DNA of 64,000 nt from Bradyrhizobium sp. CCBAU 051011 (GCF_009930815.1 NZ_CP022222.1:5312501-5376500), one strand, 5' to 3'. Counted from the stretch's first letter, positions 23,055 through 31,832 are shown. Numbers and translations: made by a program. The notes: a model not told the origin generated them from the sequence alone.

Positions 23055-24032
23055 TCAGGGCACCTTGATCCCGGCGCGCTCGATCACACGCGCGTACCCT
23101 GCACGCTCCTTAGCGAGCGCTTCGGCGTAGGCCGGACCGGGCAGTTCGGTCTGAAGTACACCAAACTTTTCGAGTGCGGTGCGGACCTCGGGGATCTTGC
23201 CGACCGCGACCAGCTCTTCAATGAGCTTCTTCACGATGTCGGGCGGTATGTTGGCGGGGCCGACCCAGCCGAATGCCGGCATCAGTTCGAAGCCCGGTAG
23301 GGTCGCGGCGGTCGGCTCGATCTCCTTGGCGAGCGGATAGGGCCCAGGCGACGTGATCGAGACGGCACGCAGTTTGCCGGCTTTCACCTGCTCGTATGCC
23401 ACGGCGAAGTTGTCGCAGGCGAGCCGGATCTGACCACCAATCAGATCCTGGATGCTGAGGTTTGATGCGCGGTAGGTGACGGCCGTCATCTTGAGCCCCG
23501 CGGCGTCCTCCAGCATCGCGCCGCAGATATGCTGCGTCGTGCCGGGGCCAGATGTCGCATACGGCGTCTCCGGGTTCGCCTTCAGCCAGGCGATCAGCTC
23601 CGCCATGGTGTTGGCGGGGACGGACGGGTTGACGAGCCAGATGTTCGGCTGCGCCGCCATGCCATAGAGGTAGGTGAAGTCTTTCTCGACGTTGTAGGGG
23701 ATCTTGTCCTTGATCAGTATCGGATTGATGGCGATTCCACCGGAGGTGGCTACCGCAACGGTGTAGCCGTCCGGCGCCGCGCGCGTCGTCGCGTGCAGGC
23801 CGTTGACCCCGCCCGCGCCGGGCCTGTTCTCGACGACGAACTGCTGGCCGAGCCGCCTCGTCAGTTGCTCTGCAAAAATGCGCGCCATGACGTCCGTGTT
23901 GCCGCCCGCGGCGAACGGCACGATGACAGTCACGGGCCTCGATGGCCACTTTTCTTGCGCCGTCGCAGCGCCAGTGAGCAAGCCAAGCGTCACGGCCACC
24001 ACGGCGAGCCTTGCGAGAATACGGGACGGCAT
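23055..24032 (-). CDS. Tripartite tricarboxylate transporter substrate-binding protein (Bug/TctC family)
   Basis: The 325-residue protein has a signal peptide (LARLAVVAVTLGLLTGAATAQ) and then the Bug-family features: WPSRPVTVIVPFAAGGNTDVMAR, FVVENRPGAGG, and a late GWVGPANIP segment. It captures small carboxylates or similar solutes in the periplasm. I chose the ATG at 24032, which has GGAGAACGAA before it and begins the signal peptide. The membrane components TctA/TctB are not nearby, as is common for orphan Bug proteins. The ligand is unknown. Confidence 0.92.
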   Translation of the reverse strand: MPSRILARLAVVAVTLGLLTGAATAQEKWPSRPVTVIVPFAAGGNTDVMARIFAEQLTRRLGQQFVVENRPGAGGVNGLHATTRAAPDGYTVAVATSGGIAINPILIKDKIPYNVEKDFTYLYGMAAQPNIWLVNPSVPANTMAELIAWLKANPETPYATSGPGTTQHICGAMLEDAAGLKMTAVTYRASNLSIQDLIGGQIRLACDNFAVAYEQVKAGKLRAVSITSPGPYPLAKEIEPTAATLPGFELMPAFGWVGPANIPPDIVKKLIEELVAVGKIPEVRTALEKFGVLQTELPGPAYAEALAKERAGYARVIERAGIKVP

Positions 24033-24665
24033 TTCGTTCTCCGATCTCTGACGAGCGGTACTGCAGCAAGAAAGTCGGTCAGCCCGAGGCTCGACCGAGC
24101 GTTCCGAAGGATATTTCGCCAGACGCAAATATGTCAATGACAGGCCGAACCCATCCCGTGGTCCTTTGGGTTTGCGAGGTGGAATTCACAGGCGTCGCGC
24201 GCGTCCCTCGGCGTGAACTTCTGCGCCCGATGGGTGCTGGAAGCGTTAGACAGCGTCATCACACTGCTCTCATTCTACTGAGGTGCTTCCTCAAATACGC
24301 TGACGTCGGAGCGCGCATGATCTCTTCAGTTCGCACTTGATCAATGCGGACTTCATTGCCAAAGCTGATTTTTATTTCGTTGAACGTGTATCGTTGTCGG
24401 CGTTTCATCGCGTCGCTCGCGTTGCGATGTGAATTGGGAAAGAAATGCTTCCAGCGACAATCTGCGTGCTGGATCGGAATGCAATTAGATGAAGGTCGCC
24501 ACGCGTGTGCACTCGGGTTTTCGTGTGCACCATGTGTGCATTGAGAATGCAAAATGTGACGATTTGGCTTCCAATCGGAGCGGATATGGCCCTAGAAAAA
24601 CCGGGGTAAACAGACTTGCTAATGCCGAATTTGCCAGTCGGTCCAATCCCTTATAGGATCGATTA
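24033..24665. other. Intergenic region with GTGTGCAC repeats
   Basis: No convincing gene. CGTGTGCAC occurs at 24504-24512 and 24522-24530, and TGTGTGCA at 24533-24540. Paired CGTGTGCAC motifs recur at 55192-55211. Confidence 0.4.
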
Positions 24666-24745
24666 GTGACAAAAAAGCCTAACGAAATGAATGCCTTAGA
24701 CTATCTCTTTTCCGTCGCCCCGATGATGGATTGGACCGGGACATC
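24666..24745 (+). pseudogene. dusA: Truncated 5' end of dusA (tRNA-dihydrouridine synthase), probable att remnant
   Basis: The frame starting at 24666 encodes LFSVAPMMDWT, the highly recognisable N-terminus of DusA, and then loses all similarity after the Thr codon (near 24742). The frame continues to 24971 with unrelated basic sequence. The 5' end of dusA is a known integration site for islands and prophages, so this is probably an attachment-site scar rather than a working gene. No integrase is visible nearby. Confidence 0.72.
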
Positions 24746-24866
24746 TCAAAAAGCGAAGCCGCAATCAGCACTTAAGCACGGTCGCCAAGCGTCATGCTGT
24801 ACCAAATGCTGTACCGACCGACCTTTGAGGAGACACAGGCGAGCAATTTCGCGGTCTCTACGGAAA

Positions 24867-25310
24867 TCAAAAAGAGCGATCCGAGTTGGTGAACAAGGCT
24901 CGCTTTCCGCCAAGCAGGACCCGGTACTGAGCGAGTGGCCATACAGCGGCGAGGCCGACCCGGCGACTTAGATGGATCGCTCGATCGTTGCCAACGTGGA
25001 CAGCAACATGCGCACCCCAGGCATTGTGGGTCGGACTAAAGAGCAGGAGATCAAGCGGCTGATATTGATCAACGGTGATCGTGTGCTCGGTATCGTCCCA
25101 TAAATTGCTTGATCGGAAATAGGGTACCTGCCGGCCAAAGTGCCGTAGCAATTCGTAGGCAAAGTTTTGACAATTGGCGCCGGTTTCAATTCCCACCAGC
25201 GTCGCCGAGTCGCGGTAGTGGGCAATGTCGTAGGGTATCTTCCAAAATCGATCTGGAATGTCGGGGACGATATCTGCGACGAAGAGCGGCATAGATGGCT
25301 CACGTTCCAT
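24867..25310 (-). CDS. Putative NlpC/P60-like cysteine hydrolase
   Basis: The 147-residue protein has a GANCQNFAYELLRHFG segment with a candidate catalytic Cys and, ~50 residues later, GAHVAVHVG with candidate His, the order seen in NlpC/P60-type (CHAP-like) hydrolases that cut peptide bonds in cell-wall or related substrates. No signal peptide is present, so the site of action is unclear. The fold assignment is from motifs only. It lies just downstream of the dusA scar on the opposite strand. Confidence 0.62.
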   Translation of the reverse strand: MEREPSMPLFVADIVPDIPDRFWKIPYDIAHYRDSATLVGIETGANCQNFAYELLRHFGRQVPYFRSSNLWDDTEHTITVDQYQPLDLLLFSPTHNAWGAHVAVHVGNDRAIHLSRRVGLAAVWPLAQYRVLLGGKRALFTNSDRSF

Positions 25311-25580
25311 GAGCCAACAAATATCATTTTTCGGCGGCGACAGTAAAGCCAGCGGGAAGGACGGCGAAGATAAAACTCTTGGCCGAATGCATCGCGAAAG
25401 AAGCGACTATAGCTGTGCACGGCGATGACATCGAACGCGTTATCGCCGTCGCAAGCGGGAATGAAACTAGGGGTGCAGCAGTCCAAACTCGCGGCGATCG
25501 ACCGGCAGCTCAGCGAAGTCTATCGCGCAGCGCTGAAGAATGACGCAGCAAATCGAGAGCGCGCCATAAGCAACAAAAGT

Positions 25581-25620
25581 AGTAGGTTAGCCGAGGGGTA
25601 GCTGCTTTCAAAGCAGGACC
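25581..25620 (+). other. tRNA-like fragment with a UCA loop
   Basis: TTAGCCGAGGGGTAGC resembles a tRNA D-arm and is followed by a hairpin CTGC-TTTCAAA-GCAG whose middle loop bases read TCA. No matching acceptor or T-arm was found, so it is a fragment. Confidence 0.4.
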
Positions 25621-25668
25621 GCCCGAATGCGTCTTTTTGTTTGGCTGGACGCTCGATCGGAACCAAAA

Positions 25669-25716
25669 TCAGGCTACGGCGTTCGAATCATCTCAGGCTA
25701 CGGCGTTCGAATCATC
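25669..25716. repeat. Perfect tandem duplication of a 24-base unit
   Basis: TCAGGCTACGGC followed by GTTCGAATCATC occurs twice head to tail (25669-25692 and 25693-25716). The unit contains TTCGAAT, a T-loop-like string. Confidence 0.9.
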
Positions 25717-25727
25717 GGAGACGTGTC

Positions 25728-26003
25728 ATGTCGACGATGACGATGGAGACGGACCAGGTTCGATTAAGAGAATGGGATGACGCGCTTTGGTCAATGGCGG
25801 CCGTGCTAATACCTGCAAGTTGGGGGATGGCAAAAGGCGAGTGCGCTCCTCGACGCGTGATCGAAAAGCTTCTGGCAAGGGGTTGGATTGAATGGAAGCC
25901 GCTTTCCGCTGACCGCGTCCTTTATCGAAATACTGAAAAAGGCACCACCGCCAAGAAAGCTCGGATCCCGCAGCTTACGCTGCCCGCTAAGGCTCGACGC
26001 TGA
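25728..26003 (+). CDS. Hypothetical protein (91 aa)
   Basis: No recognised family. The product has an aromatic WDDALWSMAAVLIPASWGMAKGE stretch and a basic C-terminus. I used the ATG at 25728 since the frame upstream runs through the tandem repeat. The segment RRVIEKLLARGWIEWKP resembles a small winged-helix-like pattern, but that is speculative. It precedes two other short genes on the same strand. Confidence 0.5.
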   Translation: MSTMTMETDQVRLREWDDALWSMAAVLIPASWGMAKGECAPRRVIEKLLARGWIEWKPLSADRVLYRNTEKGTTAKKARIPQLTLPAKARR

Positions 26004-26057
26004 TCGCGCGTCGGTGTGCAACAAGAAAATGAGTGTCGCCAATGTGGAGGCGATAAG

Positions 26058-26249
26058 ATGAGCAAAAAGACGTTTTCAAATTCTGGTATTTCTGCGGCAG
26101 GTCGAGAAGCGCACAAGCATTTCAAAACCACTGAAGCAGAAAAAGTCCTGACTGATAACGAGAAGGCGCAAGAGACCTTTCACAAAAATCGCGAACGATT
26201 GAAGTCGGAACGGCTTGCGCGAGATGCTGCCAAGGCGAAGGGAAAGTGA
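26058..26249 (+). CDS. Small charged hypothetical protein (63 aa)
   Basis: The ATG has GGAGG at good spacing. The product is rich in Lys, Glu and Arg and predicted all-helical; it is not assigned to a family. Its stop overlaps the GTG of the next gene in a GTGA junction, so the two are probably co-translated. Confidence 0.6.
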   Translation: MSKKTFSNSGISAAGREAHKHFKTTEAEKVLTDNEKAQETFHKNRERLKSERLARDAAKAKGK

Positions 26250-26485
26250 GCGAGCCGAACATGCTCGATCCGACGCCAGAGCTACCTGATGATACGCCGA
26301 TCAGCAATGTTGAATTTCCGGCGCGAATTTGCAACGTGTTGGCGGCCGCCGGCCTGAAAACGGTCGGGGAAGTGCGCGAGACGTCGGACGAAATCCTGCT
26401 GAGCTTCCAGGATCTAGGGAAGGCCTCTGTCGCCTATCTTCGCGAGACGCTGGGTCTACCGTCGTGCGATGGGGTCAGGCTTTAG
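26246..26485 (+). CDS. RNA polymerase alpha-CTD-like small protein (79 aa)
   Basis: Residues ~20-70 (EFPARICNVLAAAGLKTVGE then DEILLSFQDLGKASVAYLRE) follow the alpha-subunit C-terminal domain pattern: helix, turn, and the hairpin LLSFQDLGKASVxxLRE equivalent to the alpha LLKxPNLGKKSLxEIKE. Such stand-alone domains could bind DNA or compete with RNA polymerase alpha. The start is a GTG overlapping the previous stop; an ATG at 26261 is also possible. A second protein of this type is encoded at 16199. Confidence 0.72.
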   Translation: MSEPNMLDPTPELPDDTPISNVEFPARICNVLAAAGLKTVGEVRETSDEILLSFQDLGKASVAYLRETLGLPSCDGVRL

Positions 26486-26579
26486 GCAAAAAGCCGGCCT
26501 AATTTTGCCGAATTGACAATTCCCCACTGGGGAGTTTGGTGCGTTTGCGCGGTGCCCGCCATGGCAGTTGGAGAGTGCG

Positions 26580-26882
26580 ATGCATAAGGCTACGACCTTC
26601 GAGCACGGCGGCAAGGTCTACGAAGTTCGCGCGATCCCGACGTTAAACGGTTGGAAGGTTCGCATTTTCGTCGAGGGCATCCCGGCAAATGGCTTCACTT
26701 ATTCAGTCGACTCAGAAGTCTATCAAGATGCTGCGATCGACGGAGTGCCGGAAGATTTGGTAGCCGGGCTGATGGAAACAGCGGAGCGTGATTTTCGGCG
26801 CGGCCTTGCCCAGGAATTGGTGATCGCCGAAGAGACTACCGACGACGATATCGCGGCGGAAAACGATAAATTCAAACCATGA
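26580..26882 (+). CDS. Hypothetical protein (100 aa)
   Basis: No family recognised. A beta-rich beginning (FEHGGKVYEVRAIPTLNGWKV) and an acidic C-terminal tail are visible. GGAGAG lies before the ATG. It follows the alpha-CTD-like gene by about 95 bases on the same strand. Confidence 0.6.
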   Translation: MHKATTFEHGGKVYEVRAIPTLNGWKVRIFVEGIPANGFTYSVDSEVYQDAAIDGVPEDLVAGLMETAERDFRRGLAQELVIAEETTDDDIAAENDKFKP

Positions 26883-26963
26883 GATCACCCCCCAGGCGCT
26901 CTTGCGGATAACGGCCCGGTTGGCTTTCGTCTTGGCTTCTTCAATCAGGCGGTCCGGCTCCGC

Positions 26964-27158
26964 TCAACTTAATTGCGAAGCGTCTTCATAATTTCGTCGC
27001 GCGTCTTTTTGCTTTTTTGCTTTTGCGGGTCGCGGCAAGTCGTTGACCGTACCTTTCAAGTCGGTGCTTTTGGGCGCGGTCGGTGCGAGCGGCGAGACGA
27101 ATCTAGCGGCCCACCGCTTCTCAAACTTTCTTTGAAGGTGAAGAGGAATAGTGCTCAC
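26964..27158 (-). CDS. Small basic hypothetical protein (64 aa)
   Basis: The N-terminal LQRKFEKRWAARF pattern is, from memory, common in small Bradyrhizobium proteins, which argues that this is a real gene. The C-terminus is Lys-rich. I chose a GTG start at 27158; a TTG two codons upstream is possible. Confidence 0.45.
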   Translation of the reverse strand: MSTIPLHLQRKFEKRWAARFVSPLAPTAPKSTDLKGTVNDLPRPAKAKKQKDARRNYEDASQLS

Positions 27159-27329
27159 AGTCAAAGCTCCGCGTTCGTCGTCGCCCCGGTCTCACGGCCC
27201 CAACGCGCGTGGGTCGCCTAAGGGTCCGCCGGATTCACCAGCGGTCTTCCCAGATCGGCACACGGCCATCGAGGGCGTGGAGCATGCCGGGATCCTAAGC
27301 CGGCGCTCGCAGCCCGGAAGATATCCACC

Positions 27330-27528
27330 TCATCGATTTGGTCTCGGTGACCACCTTATCGACGTGATCGCAATTGACGCCCTGACACGTGCGCACTCGA
27401 ATCCGATGCGCGAGGGCCTGATACGCGCCAGGACCATTGGGCCCAGACATTTGGGACAGTTGTGGGACTGAATCGCTATGCGGCTTGAATTCAACAAGAC
27501 TGCTAGTGATGGCATGATGCTCACCCAA
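27330..27528 (-). pseudogene. Frameshifted small zinc-ribbon protein gene
   Basis: In one frame NCPKCLGPMVLARIRPSRIGF gives the first Cys pair; after a shift the other frame continues with NCDHVDKVVTETKSMRW, which supplies the second half. Together they resemble a short CxxC...CxxC protein also found at 34242 (intact) and in fragments at 33.4 and 38.3 kb. The repeat at 27533 lies just upstream of its start. Confidence 0.6.
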
Positions 27529-27532
27529 ACTC

Positions 27533-27655
27533 AGGCGGGAGCGTTACAGAACTCTCAGTCACCGATAGATGCCGTGATGGGACGGTGATGGAGTCACCAT
27601 GGGATCATTGCTATCTCCGCCGCTGTTCCATTTTGCTCACTTTCGAAAAGTTAAC
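27533..27655. repeat. Composite repeat, copy 1 (GGCGGGAGCG... and TTTTGCTCACTTTC)
   Basis: GGCGGGAGCGTTAC-x-GAACTCTCAG...GACGGTGATG is followed about 40 bases later by ATTTTGCTCACTTTCGAAA. The same pair of blocks occurs at 33854-33985 and 34509-34620. A second TTGCTCACTTTC lies at about 27786. It may be the remains of an insertion-sequence end. Confidence 0.6.
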
Positions 27656-27679
27656 GAATTAGGGCACCCGGGAAAGCAC

Positions 27680-27712
27680 AACGCCACCAAGCCAATAATG
27701 CCTGGTGGCGTT
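27680..27712. terminator. Perfect 10-base inverted repeat
   Basis: AACGCCACCA (27680-27689) pairs with TGGTGGCGTT (27703-27712) over a 13-base loop. It may be a terminator or part of a decayed mobile element. Apart from this and nearby repeats I see no gene between 27.53 and 28.18 kb. Confidence 0.5.
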
Positions 27713-28178
27713 GGATTAGGTCCGGAAAGTGCAATCCCCCGGTGATTACCAAAACAGCGGATATGCACTGCGATAGTTCAAAATTGCTCACTTTCAAAAA
27801 AGGCCATTGTGGTCGCACAGGCCAGAACCCACCGTCCGGTGTGGTCCTAATTAGGCCGCCTGCAATTTGAAATTAGGACAGTGAGCAAAAGTGAGCAGCG
27901 CGCCGCTGCTGGATGTGGTCGGCTGCAACGGAAGCCGCAGCCATTCTGTGGTTTCCCTCAAGACCCAGACGGCGCTGTGCCGTGTGAGGATCGATAACCA
28001 TGCATCGCGACAGTTTCCTGATACTCGATCACCTCGTCAGCGCAGTCGACACAGTGAGTGTGGAATGGCAAGAGCTTCAGGCTACGTCACATCTGCAAAC
28101 CGGCTTCCTGTGCACGCAGGAACATAGACTGACCTTGTCGGTTAGGTCGCCGGGACTTCATCTTAGGGAGTGTGCGCC

Positions 28179-28544
28179 ATGGAGACGAATCGAATTGCCG
28201 GCTCGGCGAAGGATTTCGCTGGTAAGCTCGAGGGCGCCGTAGGCGAGATCGCCGGCGACGCAAAGACCGAGGCAGCAGACCGCGTCCGCGAGGCGACAAG
28301 TACCGCGCAGAATCTGTACGGCCAGGCCAAGGATGCAGCGCGCGAGGCTACGGATGCCGCCGTCGACTTCGCCAAAGACGCTTATGAGAACAGCGGCGAT
28401 ACTTTCCATGACGGCTCGCAAGCGATTGCGAGGAGGGTGCGGGACAATCCGCTCGGTTCGATGTTGATCGCGGGCGGGATCGGCTTTGCGTTGGCGCTGT
28501 TGCTGACGCGCCCGCCGCGCCGTCCGCCGCAGCGCGCGCGATAA
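28179..28544 (+). CDS. CsbD-like stress protein with C-terminal membrane helix
   Basis: The N-terminal half (NRIAGSAKDFAGKLEGAVGEIAGD) resembles CsbD/DUF883-type proteins, and Ala-rich amphipathic helices follow. The last 40 residues (DNPLGSMLIAGGIGFALALLLTRPPRR) form one membrane segment with a basic tail, as in YqjD/ElaB ribosome- and membrane-associated proteins. ATG at 28179 is preferred to a GTG at 28170. It is probably a general-stress envelope protein. Confidence 0.75.
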   Translation: METNRIAGSAKDFAGKLEGAVGEIAGDAKTEAADRVREATSTAQNLYGQAKDAAREATDAAVDFAKDAYENSGDTFHDGSQAIARRVRDNPLGSMLIAGGIGFALALLLTRPPRRPPQRAR

Positions 28545-28616
28545 CGGCTACGACGGCCATCTAGAACAATTCACGCCTTTTGATTGATTGGCCGCTGTTG
28601 ATTTGGAGATTCAATC

Positions 28617-28862
28617 GTGAGTGATGACATTCCGCTGGCCCCTTACGCCCACGAAGGCTTGGGTCCCGCTCCAGAACCGAAATCCGCCATCGCGGAAGTC
28701 TCCGAAGCTGTGAAAGAGACAGTCCATCGAGTTAGCGGCGCGATAGAAGCGGGTCGGAAGCCAGGGATGCCGTTGAGCATCTTGAGCAATATCGCGCGTG
28801 AAGCGCCACTTGGTTCGCTGTTAGTCGCGTTCCTGTTGGGTGTTGCCGTCGCCCGCCGATGA
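28617..28862 (+). CDS. Small single-pass membrane protein (81 aa)
   Basis: GTG start after GGAG. A soluble acidic N-terminus, an amphipathic helix (EVSEAVKETVHRVSGAIEAG), and a C-terminal hydrophobic stretch (APLGSLLVAFLLGVAVARR) echo the end of the preceding CsbD-like protein. They are probably related membrane-anchored stress proteins. Confidence 0.65.
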   Translation: MSDDIPLAPYAHEGLGPAPEPKSAIAEVSEAVKETVHRVSGAIEAGRKPGMPLSILSNIAREAPLGSLLVAFLLGVAVARR

Positions 28863-29150
28863 TGGTTGGGGGCGCGCCAACCGTCCCGGGCTGTACAAAT
28901 GGCTGACTGCTCGGTGGATGCTTAGAGCGGGTACCCGATACCCGCGGTCGGCGGATGGCGTCCAAAATCGGCAGACTCTCGCGCGACACGCCCCTCCGCG
29001 CATGCCCTTCACCGGCTAAAGAGACCGTCGCACTGCCACAGCTCAACATCGTGAGCCAAATTGACTGTTGCAACAAAACGGCAGATGCGCCCGGCCATAC
29101 TAACAAAAGACCGGTCCCCGTGAGGGCGGCTCTTGGATCGTTGTCGAGCG

Positions 29151-29681
29151 TTAGTACTTAAACTCCGGCATGGCCTTCAATTCATCCTTGGTGGCGCTAT
29201 ACACCGCGTGATCAGGATACCAATGCGTACTGGCGCTGGTTGTGGTCGTTGTCGTGGTGGTAGTTGCAGCACCGGTGGTGGTTCGCGTGGTGCTGTCTGG
29301 AGCGGAAGTAGTTGCAGGCGCATTCGCCGGTGCGGACGTTGTTGACGCAGTTGTCGAGGTCACCGGCTGGTCAACCCACTTCAGCTTATCGAAGGCGACC
29401 GCCACGTAGCGTTCGCCCAGGCCGAGAAAGCCACCCACACCCAGAATGACATTGGCCACTTTGCCTGACCTATCCAAAATCACGTCGTGGATATCGCCGA
29501 TCTTCTCGTTTGCTTCATTGTACACATCGACGCCGGCGAGCTTGGACGCGCGCCATTCACCCTCCTTGTGCGCGGTAGCACTGGTTGTCGAAGCCGCTTG
29601 GTTTGTGGCTGTTTGCGCCGCCGCCGCGAAGGTCATCGACGCGATTGCCACGAATGCTATTGCAAGACATTTGGAAATCAT
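29151..29681 (-). CDS. Secreted PRC-barrel domain protein with threonine-rich tract
   Basis: A signal peptide (CLAIAFVAIASMTFAAAAQ) is followed by a PRC-barrel (WRASKLAGVDVYNEANEKIGDI then VILDRSGKVANVILGVGGFLGLGE). A Thr/Ala/Ser low-complexity linker leads to a short C-terminal motif (HAVYSATKDELKAMPEFKY). I chose the ATG at 29681, with GGAGGA before it, over upstream in-frame starts. It is a periplasmic protein of unknown role. Confidence 0.85.
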   Translation of the reverse strand: MISKCLAIAFVAIASMTFAAAAQTATNQAASTTSATAHKEGEWRASKLAGVDVYNEANEKIGDIHDVILDRSGKVANVILGVGGFLGLGERYVAVAFDKLKWVDQPVTSTTASTTSAPANAPATTSAPDSTTRTTTGAATTTTTTTTTSASTHWYPDHAVYSATKDELKAMPEFKY

Positions 29682-30112
29682 GATGTTCCTCCATCGTTTT
29701 GGGGAACAATAACGCGGTATGACTTTGGTTCCAGCGACGGAACAGTAAATCCCCCTCGCGGCGAGGTTCCTGAGAAGCGACTGACACCCGGGCTCAACCA
29801 TTGCGCGTCTCACTCGATCACTTCGTCGGCGCGAGAGCAGCGTGAGTTGCAGCCTTCTCTATAAACTTGGCTGCCAAGCGGACGTACGGCCCTCCTGATC
29901 AGATTTTTGCACCTAAAGGTGCGTTTCGCTCGTTGGCGATCGCGGCGGATTCGACGGCGATCGCTTGTCGCTACCGGGCAAACTGCGCCTGGTGATCATC
30001 ATACGCACATACAAGCACCGCCTAATTAGAAAGCGAGAATCGAGGTTCCGAAGCAACCATTGGTGGTGCGCGACGTTGGTTCACTGTTAAACAAACAAAG
30101 GAAAGTCCAAAA
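29682..30112. other. Intergenic region
   Basis: I see no gene here. It must contain the divergent promoters of the PRC-barrel and phasin genes. Confidence 0.5.
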
Positions 30113-30463
30113 ATGTCGAATAAAAATCAGATTCACTCGAATCAGAATTTCGAGCACCAACCGAATAGTAACGAACAAATCGATACAGGGACCGCGTCAT
30201 CCAACGCCTTCCTGGCGATTGCCACTGCTTACGGTGACTACACGAAGAAGTCGTTTGAAGACACGAAACTGTTCGTTGAGAAGCTCTCTGGCGTGAAGTC
30301 GCTCGACAAGGCGATTGAAGTTCAAACCGAATTCGCCAAGACGGCCTACGATACGTTCGTTGCGGAGTCACAGAAGATTGGCGCACTGTACAGCGATCTT
30401 GCCAAGCAGTCCTACAAGCCATTCGGTGACCTTGTTGCAAAGATGACCCCGACAAATCGATAA
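30113..30463 (+). CDS. Phasin-family protein
   Basis: The 116-residue helical protein carries the phasin pattern: a central YGDYTKKSFEDTKLFVEKLSG, then IEVQTEFAKTAYDTFVAESQKIGALYSDLAKQSYKPF. Phasins coat polyhydroxyalkanoate granules; short ones in rhizobia may have other stress roles. The Asn/Gln-rich N-terminus is unusual. The gene stands alone with its own upstream region. Confidence 0.88.
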   Translation: MSNKNQIHSNQNFEHQPNSNEQIDTGTASSNAFLAIATAYGDYTKKSFEDTKLFVEKLSGVKSLDKAIEVQTEFAKTAYDTFVAESQKIGALYSDLAKQSYKPFGDLVAKMTPTNR

Positions 30464-30589
30464 TTCTTCCCCCCGCGGTGTCAGAGCACAATTGCCCTGC
30501 TCATCGCGAGGTTTTTCCAATCATCACTTAACTCGTCTAATCCTCGCAACTGAGAGCTTGCGCTCGCGCTTGCTACGAGGAGGAGCATT

Positions 30590-30835
30590 ATGTCCAATCC
30601 TGATCCGCTTATCCAAAATTTGTCCTTTGATCCAGAGCAGGTAACCGCCGTGAACCAGGCATACGACCAGGCATGTCGAACGCTTCAGAATATCGGTCAG
30701 CTCGAGGTAGATCGCGAAATCATTGCCAGGGGTATTTTGCAGGCTGCAGGCAGCGGCGAGCGGGACGCCAACAAACTATGTGAGCGTGCTATCCTGGGTT
30801 TGACGCCGCTCGACTATCGGCAGCATAGCACCTAA
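30590..30835 (+). CDS. Conserved small hypothetical protein (81 aa)
   Basis: Good GAGGAG site before the ATG. The product is helical and acidic, with the segment FDPEQVTAVNQAYDQACRTL and a C-terminal ANKLCERAILGL. I recall similar proteins in this bacterial group but know no function. Confidence 0.7.
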   Translation: MSNPDPLIQNLSFDPEQVTAVNQAYDQACRTLQNIGQLEVDREIIARGILQAAGSGERDANKLCERAILGLTPLDYRQHST

Positions 30836-30867
30836 AACAACCAACGGAGCGATCGGGTTCGGCTTCG

Positions 30868-31530
30868 ATGACGGAGACATCGGCCTGCCAAGAGACCAGG
30901 AGACACTTTTTGATGCCGAGACCGCCGGCCGACCCGACGCGGCTTGTTCCCACCTCCGCCGTGCTGCAGCGGCTGCATGATGAAGTACCAGCGAACCATT
31001 TCACCTTGGGCTGGCTGATGCACAGCCTTCGCAAGCGATCCTTCGGGATCGTTATGCTCCTGCTCGCGCTGGTCGCGATCGCACCGGGGCTCTCGATCGT
31101 AGCTGGCCTGTTGCTCATGATTCCCGCGTTTCAGATGGTCGCGGGCAAACCCGCTCCGGTCTTTCCACACCGCATTGCCGCTCGTTCCTTGCAGACGAGG
31201 CACCTCACTGCTGTGGTGCAGCGATCCCTACCGGTGCTCAGATATCTTGAGAAGGTGGTTCATCCACGCTGGCACACTCCGCTCGGGGCAACCAAGCGCC
31301 TGGTTGGCACCATCGTCGTGGTACTGAGCGCCACCCTGGTGTTCATTCCAATACCCTTGAGCAACGTCGTCCCCGCCTTGGTGATTGCCTTGATCTCCCT
31401 TGCCTATCTCGAGGAGGATGGGGTCCTGCTCTCGATCGCCTTGCTGGCCGGCGTCATTGTTTTGGCGGTCGCGGCGGCGGCAGCTTGGCAGATGGTCGTC
31501 GGCGCAAAATGGATCATCGATCTCTGGTAG
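30868..31530 (+). CDS. ExoD-family membrane protein
   Basis: Several hydrophobic segments and the family hallmarks (LGWLMHSLRKRSFGIVMLLLALVAIAPG, IPAFQM, GTIVVVLSATLVFIPIPLSNVVPALVIALISLAYLEEDG) identify ExoD, first linked to exopolysaccharide and alkali tolerance in rhizobia. The length (220 residues, or ~205 from a later ATG at 30913) is normal. Its exact biochemical role is not established. Confidence 0.88.
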   Translation: MTETSACQETRRHFLMPRPPADPTRLVPTSAVLQRLHDEVPANHFTLGWLMHSLRKRSFGIVMLLLALVAIAPGLSIVAGLLLMIPAFQMVAGKPAPVFPHRIAARSLQTRHLTAVVQRSLPVLRYLEKVVHPRWHTPLGATKRLVGTIVVVLSATLVFIPIPLSNVVPALVIALISLAYLEEDGVLLSIALLAGVIVLAVAAAAAWQMVVGAKWIIDLW

Positions 31531-31776
31531 CGCCCTGTCTCTGGTAACGAACCGTGCCGTGCCGCTTGTTGGCCGCGCCAACAATACTCGCCTCGCTTCT
31601 GCCCGGAAGACCGTTTGAAGCCGCAACCACAGGCATCAGCCCTGCTTCGCTCGACCACACGACCGGCGGAGCTATGAACCGTAGCGCGAAAGAATACCTT
31701 GCAGGCGGAAGAAACTTTTCCTTTGGATCGATGTTGTCATTCCAGCAACGGAACCAGGCGACTGGCAGTTGCTTGA

Positions 31777-31816
31777 AAAGCCGCTCGGCGTAATGCCCGG
31801 GCGGCTTTCTTCTTTT
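31777..31816 (+). terminator. Rho-independent terminator-like hairpin
   Basis: AAAGCCGC (31777-31784) pairs with GCGGCTTT (31801-31808) and is followed by CTTCTTTT. It lies just before the next small gene. Confidence 0.75.
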
Positions 31817-31832
31817 AACGTGGGAGGGCGAA

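Noticed and set aside
25669..25716. CRISPR array
   Set aside because: There are only two identical units with no spacer between them, and no cas genes occur in the window.
28000..28242. Open frame upstream of the CsbD-like gene
   Set aside because: It overlaps the start of the CsbD-like gene, has no ribosome binding site and no recognisable features.
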